Source: Stercorarius parasiticus
Taxonomy: Eukaryota; Chordata; Aves; Charadriiformes; Stercorariidae
NCBI GenBank assembly: GCA_013396915.1
Contig: VWZL01000810.1
Span: 310,001-374,000 of the forward strand
Length of the DNA stretch: 64,000 bases
Reading direction: 5' to 3'
The first letter of the stretch is position 1; each line of letters begins with the position of its first letter. Both the position numbers and the translations under genes were made by a program. The notes under the pieces were generated by a model that saw only the letters and a list, made by a program, of their open reading frames with translations, made no database searches and was not told the origin of the DNA. This document shows positions 14,301-25,437 of the stretch, piece by piece.

Positions 14301-17300
14301 GTATTTAGTATGTTAACTGTTCCCTTCCTCAGATTTGGGCTACTGATTGCTGACTGAATATCAGAGAACACAGAGAAAATGATACTCTAAAATAATAACT
14401 TGCAACATGTGAGTAAACTCATGCTCTCTTAGAAACAAACAGCTCTGTGGCACTGAAATATTTTTGTCTTCAGCGGAGTTGAGACACCAGCTTAGATGTA
14501 GGGACAACTTTACTTATTCTTTGGCTTGCGAGGCACTGAAGGGGTTTCCTTACTGACCTCTGTATATGTCGAAGACCCATGCCCCTGTGTTTAGGTCTCA
14601 TCTAGACAGTTTCCACCAAACAAAAACAAATGAAGGGCTGTCTTAGTCTCCCTCTTAAGCCTCATCCCGCTCTGCCACCTCAAATCACTGCAAACAAATC
14701 ATTTCCACATACAAAGCTTTCCAGAAGGAAAGACAGGACCCAGAGCAGATACACATGGCGTATCCTGATAATTCCCATCACTTGGGCTTAAAACATCTTT
14801 GTTCAGGTCTTATGAAGGTCATTCTGTACCGTACAGTGCTTAAGGGTATGGTACAGCTAGTCTGGGGGGTTTCCCAACAGTCTCACATGCAAGTGGCTAA
14901 TGAAATGAGAAGAAAGACTTGAGGGTCACCGATTTAGTCCGCAGATGGTAGAGGAGGGGCATGAGTGGGCATCCTCCTCTTGTCTGATACGTACGGGCAG
15001 AGGCTGAATGCTGGCAGAGACCATACAATGCTTTCAAAGAAACATACTATTTGCAAATTCAGAATTCCAGGGATTTCATAACTTCTCTCTCTTCTTGAGA
15101 GAGACACATTTTGATGTCTCTCCAGGGTATCCACCTTATTCTTTTCCAAAGCCTTAGGATGAATTGTCACCATACTTTATTGTCAAAGGAGTAAGCTGAC
15201 ACACAGTACAATAATTTAGTTGACTGAGTAGTTTGAAATACTGTGTCGATTGTTAATATTGCTTTATGTTACATGCAAAATTTCTCTGTTAATGTTTGTT
15301 CTGGATAAGAACTTAAATAGCCAGGCTAGGCAAACTTCAAAGTTATCACCTCTAACAGCTATGTAAATATATGTATAAATGGCAAGTGGGGTTGTATTTT
15401 GGGTTAATACTGGCCAGTGCTTTAATTTGTGTGGTACGGCCAAGTGAAACTTAATCCACCAACCTCTTTAACTTGAGGAACTTTCATTTTCATCTCTTTG
15501 CTTTTTATTTATGCGAGTGTTATTTTCCGAGCCCCCATGGTACCAAAGCTGTGGTTCAGAAGTAAGTCTGACGGCTCTAAATTATTATTGAAAGTTATTT
15601 CATGAATATACTTCAAAGATGATGGGGACTAGATCAGATCTATAGCTCTAGCAGTATGCTCTGGGTGCCTGTACAACCAGATACTAGAACAGATTTTCAA
15701 CACGTGTGAAACCAGCACTTATTTTATCAAAGTCTGGCAAAAATTTCATTTCACCATTGATGGTCACTCCTGATGGCAACTGTTATGGAAACCTAAGAGA
15801 AATCCCTCCTTAATATTTTATATTGCCAGTTTAAAGCCTGACCTCTGCTGGCAATCGGGATGAATTATAAGGTGATGCATGTATGGGTTATTGCGTTGCT
15901 TCCTAAACACTGAACTAAAGGCAATTTCTTGCCTACAGAAAAATAAACCTCACTGCATTCTCGCTGCCTGCTGCCTTGTGAAGAGCCTGACCTGCGCACA
16001 GCTTTCATATTGCCTTGGTGCACCACGTTCCCTCTACAGGAAGTGCCACCATAGGAGTACAGGAATCACTACGTGTATTTCCAGTCTGCTAAGAGTGTGC
16101 AATAATGTTGTGATTAATAACTAAAAATAAACAAACAATTACCATATCATATCCACACAGAAAAGAAAATTATTGGTTTTGTTTGTTTTTTTTTAATCTG
16201 ATGGGTTTTGTCACTTCAAAAGAAAAAGATGGAAAAGGTATAAAACTGTATAGGAGAGAAGACCTATTGAAAACTTTTCTACTACTGCTCTAACTTTAAA
16301 AAAGTCCATTCTCTTTAACAAAATATCCAGCCTAAGAGCTTTACTCTTACATTGAGTATAGGCAGCCCCTTTATTCCCGGTTAAAAGTCCAGTGTAAATG
16401 TTAAAACTGGGTAGGCACAAGAGAGAAATCACTGCTTGCATCAACAGAGATTTACGACTTGTTTTTTCATGAGAGGTCCTGGCTCATATCAAGATAGATT
16501 TCAATAGTGACTGATTCTTTCTGTGCACATGAGCAGGTTGGGGAATAGTTCTTGGAATGGAGTCAGCACAACAATTGCTTTCATTATTTGCAGCTGTACA
16601 AAACAAATAAGTTTGAAAGAAATATAGAGAGGTGCCAAATTCAATCCCATTGATGTGAGTGAACACAGTGTTTAGTGCTGTGCTGTGACACACATGAGGT
16701 CTGTGAATTACTGCTGTTGACTTTTCAGCCTTACATGTCACCTTTGATAAATGAGCTAATCTGCTGATAGCTACTCAAAATAATAAAGTAATTTAGTTAA
16801 AAGAGTTTTAAAACATTCCTTCCTTAGCATCCGAAACTTTCTAAGTAACTACTCAGTGCATACAAATTACCTTGCATAGAGCAATTCTGATACGATTACA
16901 GGGAACTGAATGGAGGGGTTTGATGAGCTGGAACCATAACTTGATCCGTGGTTTACTGTCTGTAGCTATGAGGAACTGTTGGGATGACATGCAATAAAAA
17001 TATCCAGCTATCTATCCACCAATACACAAATGTGCTCCCAGGAGTTCACTGGTGGTGATGATTCTGAGCTGACACAGGGAAGCCTGGAAAGGACCCAGTG
17101 GAGATAGATCTAGATGGTCTTCTACCTTCCCATTTTCCTACAGAGTGCTCTGCAGAAAGGAGAGAGATCTTGGCTAGATTCACTTCCGGGTAAATGCTAT
17201 ATAATATCTGGAGGGTGAGGAGGAGTAAGTCCTCCTCTGTTGAGCACTCCGGGAGGAGGTGAAGGGCAGGCAGAACACGTGCTGTGGTGGACTGCAGTGA

Positions 17301-20300
17301 GAGTGGAGGGTGAACCTTGGGGCCAAAGCCACCAGCAGAGAGGTGTCTCAGGCTCTTGCAGGGGCTGCTCCCCATGGTGGTTCATCCCAGAGACCAATGC
17401 GCACCCTTGTTCCTCCTCTCACTCGCAGCCTCATCTGAAGAATGTGCCCTCTCCTCAGGATGGTCAAGTCAAGGAAGAATGAAAGCTATGTCTGGAGTGC
17501 CTATGAAGTAATTTTGTCTGGGAATCATTGGAAACACTTGCATCTGCAACCCCAACGCTTTTCTCAGGAGACCACATTGGGGGAGAGGCAAAGACAGTTT
17601 CATACCTCACATTTTTTGATATTTTTTTTTTCCCTAAAGTCTTTAGCACATAGCGTGGTCTCTTTTTTTGTGTGTCTCGTTCCCACTGGGTCTGCATATT
17701 TCCTAATCATGGAGATGTGCCAGGTCTTCTCTTTCCCAGAGGAATTGCCATAATTTGGATCAAGAAATAACAACATTCCCAGCCTTTTTTCCATTGACAT
17801 GAGATTACTGCATTTCCTAAATACTTTAAACTGTGCTTGAGTGCATGGCAGATGATTGCAGATGTTGCCACCTCTTTTCCCAGATTTCATGTTTATTTTA
17901 TGGCTGTAGATCTAAGTTCTGGACTTGTCACCCAGTTACAAAGAAAGGACATGTCCCTCGCTACATAACTCAATATAAGGACAGGGTGGTGATATCTCTT
18001 TCATTCTTTAGGACTCCACACTCTACAGTGTCAGAGGGAAAACAATGGCTCTGATTAATGAGCTGCTGCCGCCAAAGACCAAACAATTTTGACCTAGAGT
18101 TGCTTTCTGTGACCTCTTTCCATAAATCTGCAACTGATATGGTGATCCGTATCATGGACAGCCAAGAAAGCACATGGCATTGTATGTCCAGGGAGTTGCC
18201 TTTGAGCAGGTGTAGTCAAACTCCGAAGGTTATGTTTTGATTACAGAAAACCAGAGAAAAGTTCCTGTTAATTGACACAGGGGTTTTTAGGCGTCAGCAC
18301 ACAAAGCAATAAGGTGGCCTTGCTGAAGGGTTTCTGCTGATTAGAGAAGGAAACCAGAGTGACCCTGTGCCACTCCATTAGGAAATGCTGATGCATCTAT
18401 GGGTGAGGAAAAGCCTTGTAGGGACAAATCCCAAGAGCAGGGCCAATGTCTTATCTTATCTTTAAACACTTGCTCTACTTAGCAGTTGTTTTTACTGTGT
18501 TGGGGTTGATATCTCCTCCGCTTGAGACTAATGATTTAATTTTTTGTTGTTGTCACTAGGAACATTTACACCCAAACTACTGTCTCTGGCTGAGCTACAC
18601 AAAGCTTCTATTTGTGGCAGGCAGAGAAGAAGAATGGGTGTGAACTACTCCCTTTCTCATGAGTCAGCTAAACAAACACTAGTTCCTCTGGCTTGGAAAT
18701 AAATGAAAACACGAAGCCTGCTGCTTTGCCAGAAGATACTCTTGGGTTAACACTAGCATGTGAATATCCTGAAAGAATCTTAGCCATCTCTCCTGATGAG
18801 TTTGTGATTGCTAATTTAATTTTGGATTAACTTCTACCGCTACTGTAGGAGTGGAAGCTCTGGCTCTGGCCTACAAGACAGCGTCTAAACCCCTACTCAT
18901 CTTCTCCTCTAGGAAAAGTACTTCAGCAGGGAAGAGACCAGTAGCCTACAGGGGTTTGGCCTGTATTAGCACCTGATGGGAAGTCACAGTCCCCCTACAG
19001 TAAGCGCTGTACAGATGCATAGGAAAAGATTAAGGGTTTAAATCTTTACAGACAAGTTGAATTATTACCCTCGATAAACACATGGAGAATTGAGGCTTAG
19101 GAGAGCAAATAACCTGATCAAAAGCAACTCACTGAGAAATGAAATGGGAGAGAGGCAATCAAACCAGATTAGGTCTAAAGGGTAAGTTACCCTCTAACAA
19201 CCCTTTCTGACCTACACATTCCCCATTGCGGCCCATCACGGGGGCCTTTGGCCTCTGTACTGACTCAGTACCCATCAGGTGGCTTGACACAGAACTCACT
19301 AGCTGGCAGAAAAGAAGAAAATTAAGAGGTTTGTCCTGACTTAACAGCCAAGATCTTCACCCCCAGAGCATCCCTTCTCCTTTGCTCGGAAAGTCAATAC
19401 TAGCAATAATATTTCATTTAGAAAATTTTGCATTTTGAATAGAGAGCATAAGACATTTTATTAATGTCAGTGCATGAGCCTAGCAGACTCAAAAACTGGA
19501 TGAACTGAATTCACAACAAAAAAGAGGGGGAGGTGAGTCTTTTCAGTTATTTGCTACTGTCTTCTCAAGCCTTTAAAATAATAGCAAATTACTTGTTTAT
19601 AACAAGTGAAAGCTGATTCTAGGAGCCAGAGACTTAATATATTAACACACCAAATATTGCAAGTCTTGTGATACAATAATGCTGGCAGTACTCTTGTGTC
19701 TTCTCTTTTCATAGGGCGTAACCTTGAAATAAATCCTAAAATGATTACAGGCCATTGGTTTAAACACACACAGCTTTTCCATGAATCCTTGAGCTTTCTA
19801 ATTCCAGTGAAAATAGGATTTCCTAGGGGATACAGTCATGAAAATACCCCTTAAAAGGGGTACCTGTTCATTTTTCAGATGTGTTCGCACTGTGTGGTTG
19901 TGATGAGGTACCTGGCATCTCAGGGGAAAGCACCTTCTCTCCTTCATGTCACTTACTGCTGCAGACACAAAGTCGTTTGGAGAGACTGAGTCTCACCACT
20001 TTTTCCCTGGCAGGCAGCGTAGGTAACAGCTCTTCATCTGCACGATCCACATTACTGGTGATCACCTTATTACTGGTGAGCCCGGCCACGCACGCTGTTC
20101 GTACAGCCCCCATTGATTCCAGAGTGCTTTCAGAGCACAGATTATGCTCCCGATTCAGGCTCTGACTCAGAAATGCTTTAAGGTAAGCACAGCTTACAAA
20201 ACTATCCCCAATCTACTGCCAGCAGTGAACAAAACAGTTTTTAAATGTCGTGTATATGCCTCTTCCCTTCCCCCACTAAAATTAGCTCTAAACCTCTGAC

Positions 20301-23300
20301 TTCCAGTTCTGTCTAATGGGATCTGATGTGTCCTAGGGCCCAGATCTATGCACAAGAGTGACTTTACACACATGAATAGTCCCTGGAGTTCAATCATGTG
20401 CAAAAAGCTATTTGTGTGCCCAAGTCCTTGTGGAATCAGGGCCCTAGTCTAACCGGCCTCATTTAGCTGTCATCACAGTGGGCTCTGGTTTGCTTGGCAA
20501 TTATTTCTTTGTCATCTGATGCAGAGGTTAGGTGCTCTTTGATACTGTTCTCTCAGCTTTCCCCTCCTCCGTGTGCTGCAGTGCCCAAAAGGGATGTGTG
20601 GATCTCCTAATCAGATATCATATTGACGTTAGCTGTCACTATGTACGATACCTAGACATGTTCAATCTCACAAGCGTTTGTGGGTGCTCTTTTGGGGATA
20701 GCTACTGGGTTGTTACAGTGCCTAGAGGATGCTTGAAGGAAGACTGTTACAATAAGAAACAGAGATTAAAAATAGTTTTTATCCATGCTCACTGATGGTC
20801 CTAGCATGAACAATCAGGCTTAGCGTGGGAGGGATCTCCCTCAGCCAAGAGAGATAGACTTAGAAATCATCTGACAGAGAGGTGAGGGAGGTCACACGTT
20901 ACCCTCTGCCTGTGGATCCTCTCATGTTTAATGTTGGCTGTGCTGCAAAATCAGATTATCCCAGGAAAAACAGTTTTCAATATACTTTTCTTCCCTGGAT
21001 AATGTATCAGTCAACCTTACACGTTTCACTCCCAAGGATCTGTGTGGTTGTGCTGTGCTTGGGGCTTGCACCATCAAGAACAGAATGTTAAAGCCTAAAC
21101 TGAAGGTAAGAATAAACTCTCAGAATTAGAAATGGTGCTGTGAGGCTCTGGACAGAAGGTCTGATGGAAGGGCTCTTTCTAGGGCCTATCTTTAGCCTGG
21201 TGATGCCACACTTTTGAGTCTTGCTGTAGTCAATTTGCGTTGGCAACAAGTAATTGAGGGCAGGAAGGTAACATCAGATGCAACACGTCACTTCCCAGGA
21301 GGAGCCTGTCTTTCTCCCGTGGTTTACAGAGGGGATGTTGTGCTAAGACCTATTTGTAGCTCTGCAGGAGGCAAGAGGCTCCCTGCTACTTCTGCAGTGT
21401 TATCACTCTAGCATCTTATCCCCAACGCGCCAGAGGATCTAAGGGAGGATGCTGCACCAGGTTCCTCACCCCAACCAGTCAGCAGAGTTAGCTTCACAAA
21501 GAAAATGCTGGGGACAGCCGTGGTACCGATGCCGTTTCCTGGGCCTTTATACATCCTTCTGCAGAACAGAGCCCGCCAAGCTGTTTGTTCCTCTGCAGAG
21601 CTTTGCTATGGTAATGACATGGTTGGCGCGAGTACTTGTTTTTAATTTTATGACCCTTGTAGCCCTAGAGGAGGATGAAAATTATTTAGCAGAGAAGAGG
21701 AGGATAATGTTCTTTTAGGCCTGGACATTGTCATTTGAGCTGTGCAATCAGAGCAGGTTAGCTTCAGCAGGACTTGGTCCAGCAGCGTGGGTCTCCCACC
21801 CCGCTCTGGGCAGGTTGTAGGCCCTGGTTTTATAGCCTACCATGGAGTACTGCCTCAGAGAGATGTTCTTCAAGTCTGAGAGGCTTTATATAAAGTGCAG
21901 AGTAGCTGTGGAAAACATTATTCGAGAAGTGTGAGACATTTATTGTTTAAAGCCATAAAACCGAAATGAAATACATTAAAATGGTGAACAGTCACATTCA
22001 TTCTAAGAAGAAGGATAAACACCGCAACTAAGCGACGTGGCTTATTTAAACAATGCTTTTCTATGGGATGCCAACATCGGGTTAACTTTGCCCTCCCCAG
22101 AACTAGATCACATCTGCCTGTGCTTCACAACCCCTGCAATTAAAAGCTTGCCAGCAAGTCAGAGACCTGCACACAACGTCCCAGAAGCCTCAGTCTTTGT
22201 ACAAGCTGAACAGTATCTACCTCCAACCCAGTTCCCCTGGCAGCATGGACCAGTGTGAATGAGAATCCAAAGCTGAACAAACGTTAGGATGCAGGATTGA
22301 GGAAAGAGAGGGGCTGCACTGCCCAGCAGGATGCAGCCTCCGGAAGCTGCTTGCAACATCCTAACGCCTTCTTAAAGCCTCGAGTCTCCTCAAATATATA
22401 AACCAAATATGAAAGCCGAGTACTTCCCTTTCTTCTCATCCAACGTGCCCCGGGGCTGTCTTCAGCTTTGCCTCCAAAAAATGAAGCCCAGCTCTAAAGG
22501 GACCACGGGAGGTTACAAATTTTGTGAGGCACCATCCTGCCAGTTCTGGCATTTAGGCATCCTGACGGAGCCCAGCCCAACCTCTGCCCCCACTATTCTC
22601 TCAGTTTTGCCCTCAACCTTTTTTTTTCCAGTTCACTCAGCTCTGGTTCTGATGTGCCAGAAATGGCACACACTGTGTTTATATAGACCCCCTGTCACCT
22701 GGCAGCAGCGATCAAATGTGTGTGTGGCAGAGGAATTTCTCGTCCTGTCCTCTATGGGGTAGAAAAGCACTGAAATTACACTTTGCTTATTCTTTTCTTC
22801 AGCTGCCAAAGCCAAAATAAACTTTGGGAAAGAAGTAGCTCAGAAGTATAAACAGAATAATTGAAAAATACTTTTCTTTCTTTTAGCAAAAACAGCCTCA
22901 AATAGTATAAAAGCCCAAGGACCGCATTGCTCTGCGGCCCCAGCTCAGGTCTGATGCCAGCTCTGGCACTGCCACAGACCCCGCCGACAGTGTCACACTT
23001 GCTCATGAGAGGTAAAATTCAGGCCTCTTTCAAAGGCCAGCTCGAGACATCAGCTAAGCCCCCCTAAGCCCTAAGAACAACCGAAGGCACAAGAGGAAAG
23101 AAATAAAGGATTATTTCAAACCCCAGGATTTGCTAAGTCGAAGCAGCACCTGGCTGAAGTCGCAGCATAAACAGCCCAGAGCAGCTCACGGTGGGAGCTG
23201 TGTCCCGGGAGAGCCCCACAGGACCCACACAACCCTCAGCCAGCAAATTAAATGACACTTGACAAACATATTGCAAACTGTTGGTCATTTTTTTGAATTG

Positions 23301-23733
23301 TTTTTGCAAAGCTCAGCACATGGTCTTAAGAGACCGAAATACCCCAGCACCATGAAATAAAACATGCCAAAGCTCAGCCCATACGCGGGTGAACTGGTTG
23401 TTTCTAGAAACCGGAGGGGACTCGGGGTCAAGTGCAAGGGCGTACTTGCCTGGTTGTGTCTCCTCCTGCAGCGTCTGGGGCTTTTTCTGTTGATTCTTTG
23501 CTAAACGTGATGCTGCACCCCGCACGTGTCATCCTGAACGTGTTTGGGAGTAACGGTACTCCTTAGAAGAAAGAGGGGCACTGCAGGGCTGGAGCCCACT
23601 GGTTATTTTGCTTTCGCAGCATTACATGGAATAGCAGGTTTTAGGTAGGGAGTTTGTGCTGGCCAGGCTCCAACTTCTTATTCTGCAAAGGACTTTGGAG
23701 ATAGAGCGACAGTGTCATCAGTTATGCAAAACT

Positions 23734-23755
23734 GGGGCGGGGGGGATGGGCGGGG
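23734..23755. promoter_or_regulatory. Pair of GC boxes (Sp1-type), possible promoter element
   Basis: GGGGCGGGGGGG and GGGCGGGG lie within 22 bp, about 1.6 kb upstream of receptor exon 2. KDR-family promoters are known to be GC-box driven and TATA-less. No exon-1 candidate with a signal peptide and donor follows closely, so the link is only positional. Confidence 0.2.
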
Positions 23756-24789
23756 AGATATCGTTGATGCTGAAGCAATGGCCAGGACTAGTTTAAAGTC
23801 TCAGCTCGAGGTCAATACGCCTTTGAAGGGAGTCCAGCAAGACGCTGTCTGGGCAGGATCCCCTTTGGGAAGGATTCTCTGGTGCCGTGAGATTAATTGG
23901 CCTCCGCCGAGTTACCGATGGGAGTTTGAATGGCTCATGGAAGAAGTCGCACTCTCCAAAGCGGGAGTGATTCACTCTCCACAATGCGAGAATATGCCAG
24001 GCTAAGAGCATTTTACTCAAATCCAGCAAAAAAGAGACGAGAGTTGGGAGGTGGGAGGCAAGAAAATCACTGTTTCATCCAGTTGAAAAGTTAAACCCTA
24101 ATGTTTCTCTTTTTGCTAGATATGTTATCTTCACTATTCTGCTGAGAATAATGCCTGTGTTATAAGCCCTGCTAAAGATTTCTGGCTTATCAAGTTCAAG
24201 GCAAAGGAGAAGATATAGATTTGAAGAGCAGGAGGGGAAAGAAAACATGCGGCTTTAATGTCAGAGCTTTGGAAATTGAGATACTTATCTAAGTCTGTTT
24301 TCTCCTTTCCTTGATAATGTTACTTTGAATTTGGACAAGGAAACTAGCCTGGCCAACCTCCCTTCTGTTGCTTCTCAGTTTCACTTTCTGAAAATTATAT
24401 TGTCATAGACGTATACTCAGATATGCATCTCACTGAGGACAGTTTCACATTCAGAAGACATTTCCCGAGCCAGAAGATGATGATGAGAGAGACCTTTATC
24501 ACTACTGTCATTAAAGACTGTTGTCATCAGAGACCTGACAAACCTCATCACACTAGCACTGGTGATGGTGTCCCAGACACCACCACAAATTTGCTTCAGA
24601 ATTACAGCAGTACACAGCCGCGATGCCCACAAAGCAAGCAGCTTGCTGTTTAGTGCAAACGCAGTATTTGTGAACGGTGCTTTGGAAAACAGCAGGCTTT
24701 TGATTTGCCTTTAATACAGCAGATGCTTCACAGTTGTGAGTCAAAGAGTTGCTCCCCAGAATTATTGTTCTCTCTTCTCCCCTTGATTA

Positions 24790-24945
24790 GAATCGTAGAA
24801 TCGTAGAATCATAGAATCACAGAATCATAGAATCTTCATGGTTGGAAAGGACCTTGGAGATCATCGAGTCCAACCATACACACACAAAAAAACCCCTACA
24901 ATCTCTGACACTAGAGCATGCCCTGAAGTGCCAAATCTACATGTA
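24790..24945 (-). mobile_element. CR1 LINE fragment, 3' end, minus strand
   Basis: Read on the minus strand, the element ends in imperfect copies of the octamer ATTCTATG preceded by GGACTCGATGATCTCC and AAGGTCCTTTCCAACC, the standard 3' end of avian CR1. Next to it, the stretch around 24905-24940 (actagagcatgccctgaagtgcc) also resembles the preceding CR1 segment, with an A-rich interruption between. The copy is 5'-truncated and non-coding. It lies about 400 bp upstream of receptor exon 2 and dates the DNA to a bird. Confidence 0.88.
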
Positions 24946-25340
24946 GCATATGAGCTCACATATCAGATTATTTCCCAAAGATGTGACTCCTTCCACTTCT
25001 ATATGTGTGCAAAATCCTGTTGAAACAAATCTGTTCTCCTAAAACTGCAATAATTCAGAAATAAAGCTAGCTCTAAATAAAAAGAGAGAAAGGCTATTAG
25101 CAGAAATGCAGGTGCTCAGTGTTAGAAAAGAAAGAGATGAAGGAAACTAAAAACAAACTAAGGGCATCTCATGACTAACTCCACGCTCAACTGAATTGCA
25201 CCGGTATAAATGCAAGCACTGTGTGGGCCCCCAGATTAAGAACTATTTACAAAACAAAAAGCTCACCTCATCTGTATTGTGCCTGTTCCACCCGTACTGA
25301 ATAGCCTGTCTAATGATGATTTCTTCTTTATTTGGGTCAG

Positions 25341-25437
25341 GTCTTGCCGAGGAAGAATTTTTTGAGAAACCAACGCTAAGCATTGCAAAAGACCACATTG
25401 TCATCTTACCAGGAGACACCCTAAAAATAAAATGCAG
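25341..25437 (+). CDS. KDRL: VEGFR-like exon 2: N-terminus and first half of Ig domain 1
   Basis: A 97-nt exon follows a pyrimidine-rich acceptor (ttcttctttatttgggtcag) and ends at donor gtaagg. It enters in phase 1 (the GT completes a split Gly/Val-type codon) and leaves in phase 2 (split Arg). It reads from LAEEEFF through PTLSIAKD to DTLKIKC. The order LSI-x-KD followed about 12 residues later by TL-x-I-x-C matches KDR exon 2 (LSIQKD, TLQITC). The final Cys is the first Ig1 cysteine. The KEN of evidence is motif spacing, length and phase. The next exon begins with the base that completes Arg. No sequon is present. Reading on past the donor gives a stop at once (aaa tgc agg taa). Confidence 0.88.

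Larger units (their letters stand above)
1..25340. other. 5' flank and/or intron 1, no supported exon
   Basis: No stretch here combines a recognisable protein, splice borders and frame continuity. It holds CA and ATT microsatellites, short tandem duplications, one degenerate telomere-like tract, a GC-box pair and one CR1 fragment. The missing signal-peptide exon of the receptor should lie here or further upstream; I could not place it. Open frames of 60-156 codons on both strands overlap each other and look like chance. Confidence 0.6.

Noticed and set aside
19881..20165. Frame with hydrophobic TLLVITLLL followed by donor gtgagc, considered as signal-peptide exon
   Set aside because: The donor leaves in phase 0, while exon 2 needs phase 1.
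25202..25211. TATA-like ggtataaatg 130 bp before exon 2
   Set aside because: A strong acceptor directly before exon 2 and the phase-1 start, as in KDR, indicate an internal exon; family promoters are TATA-less.
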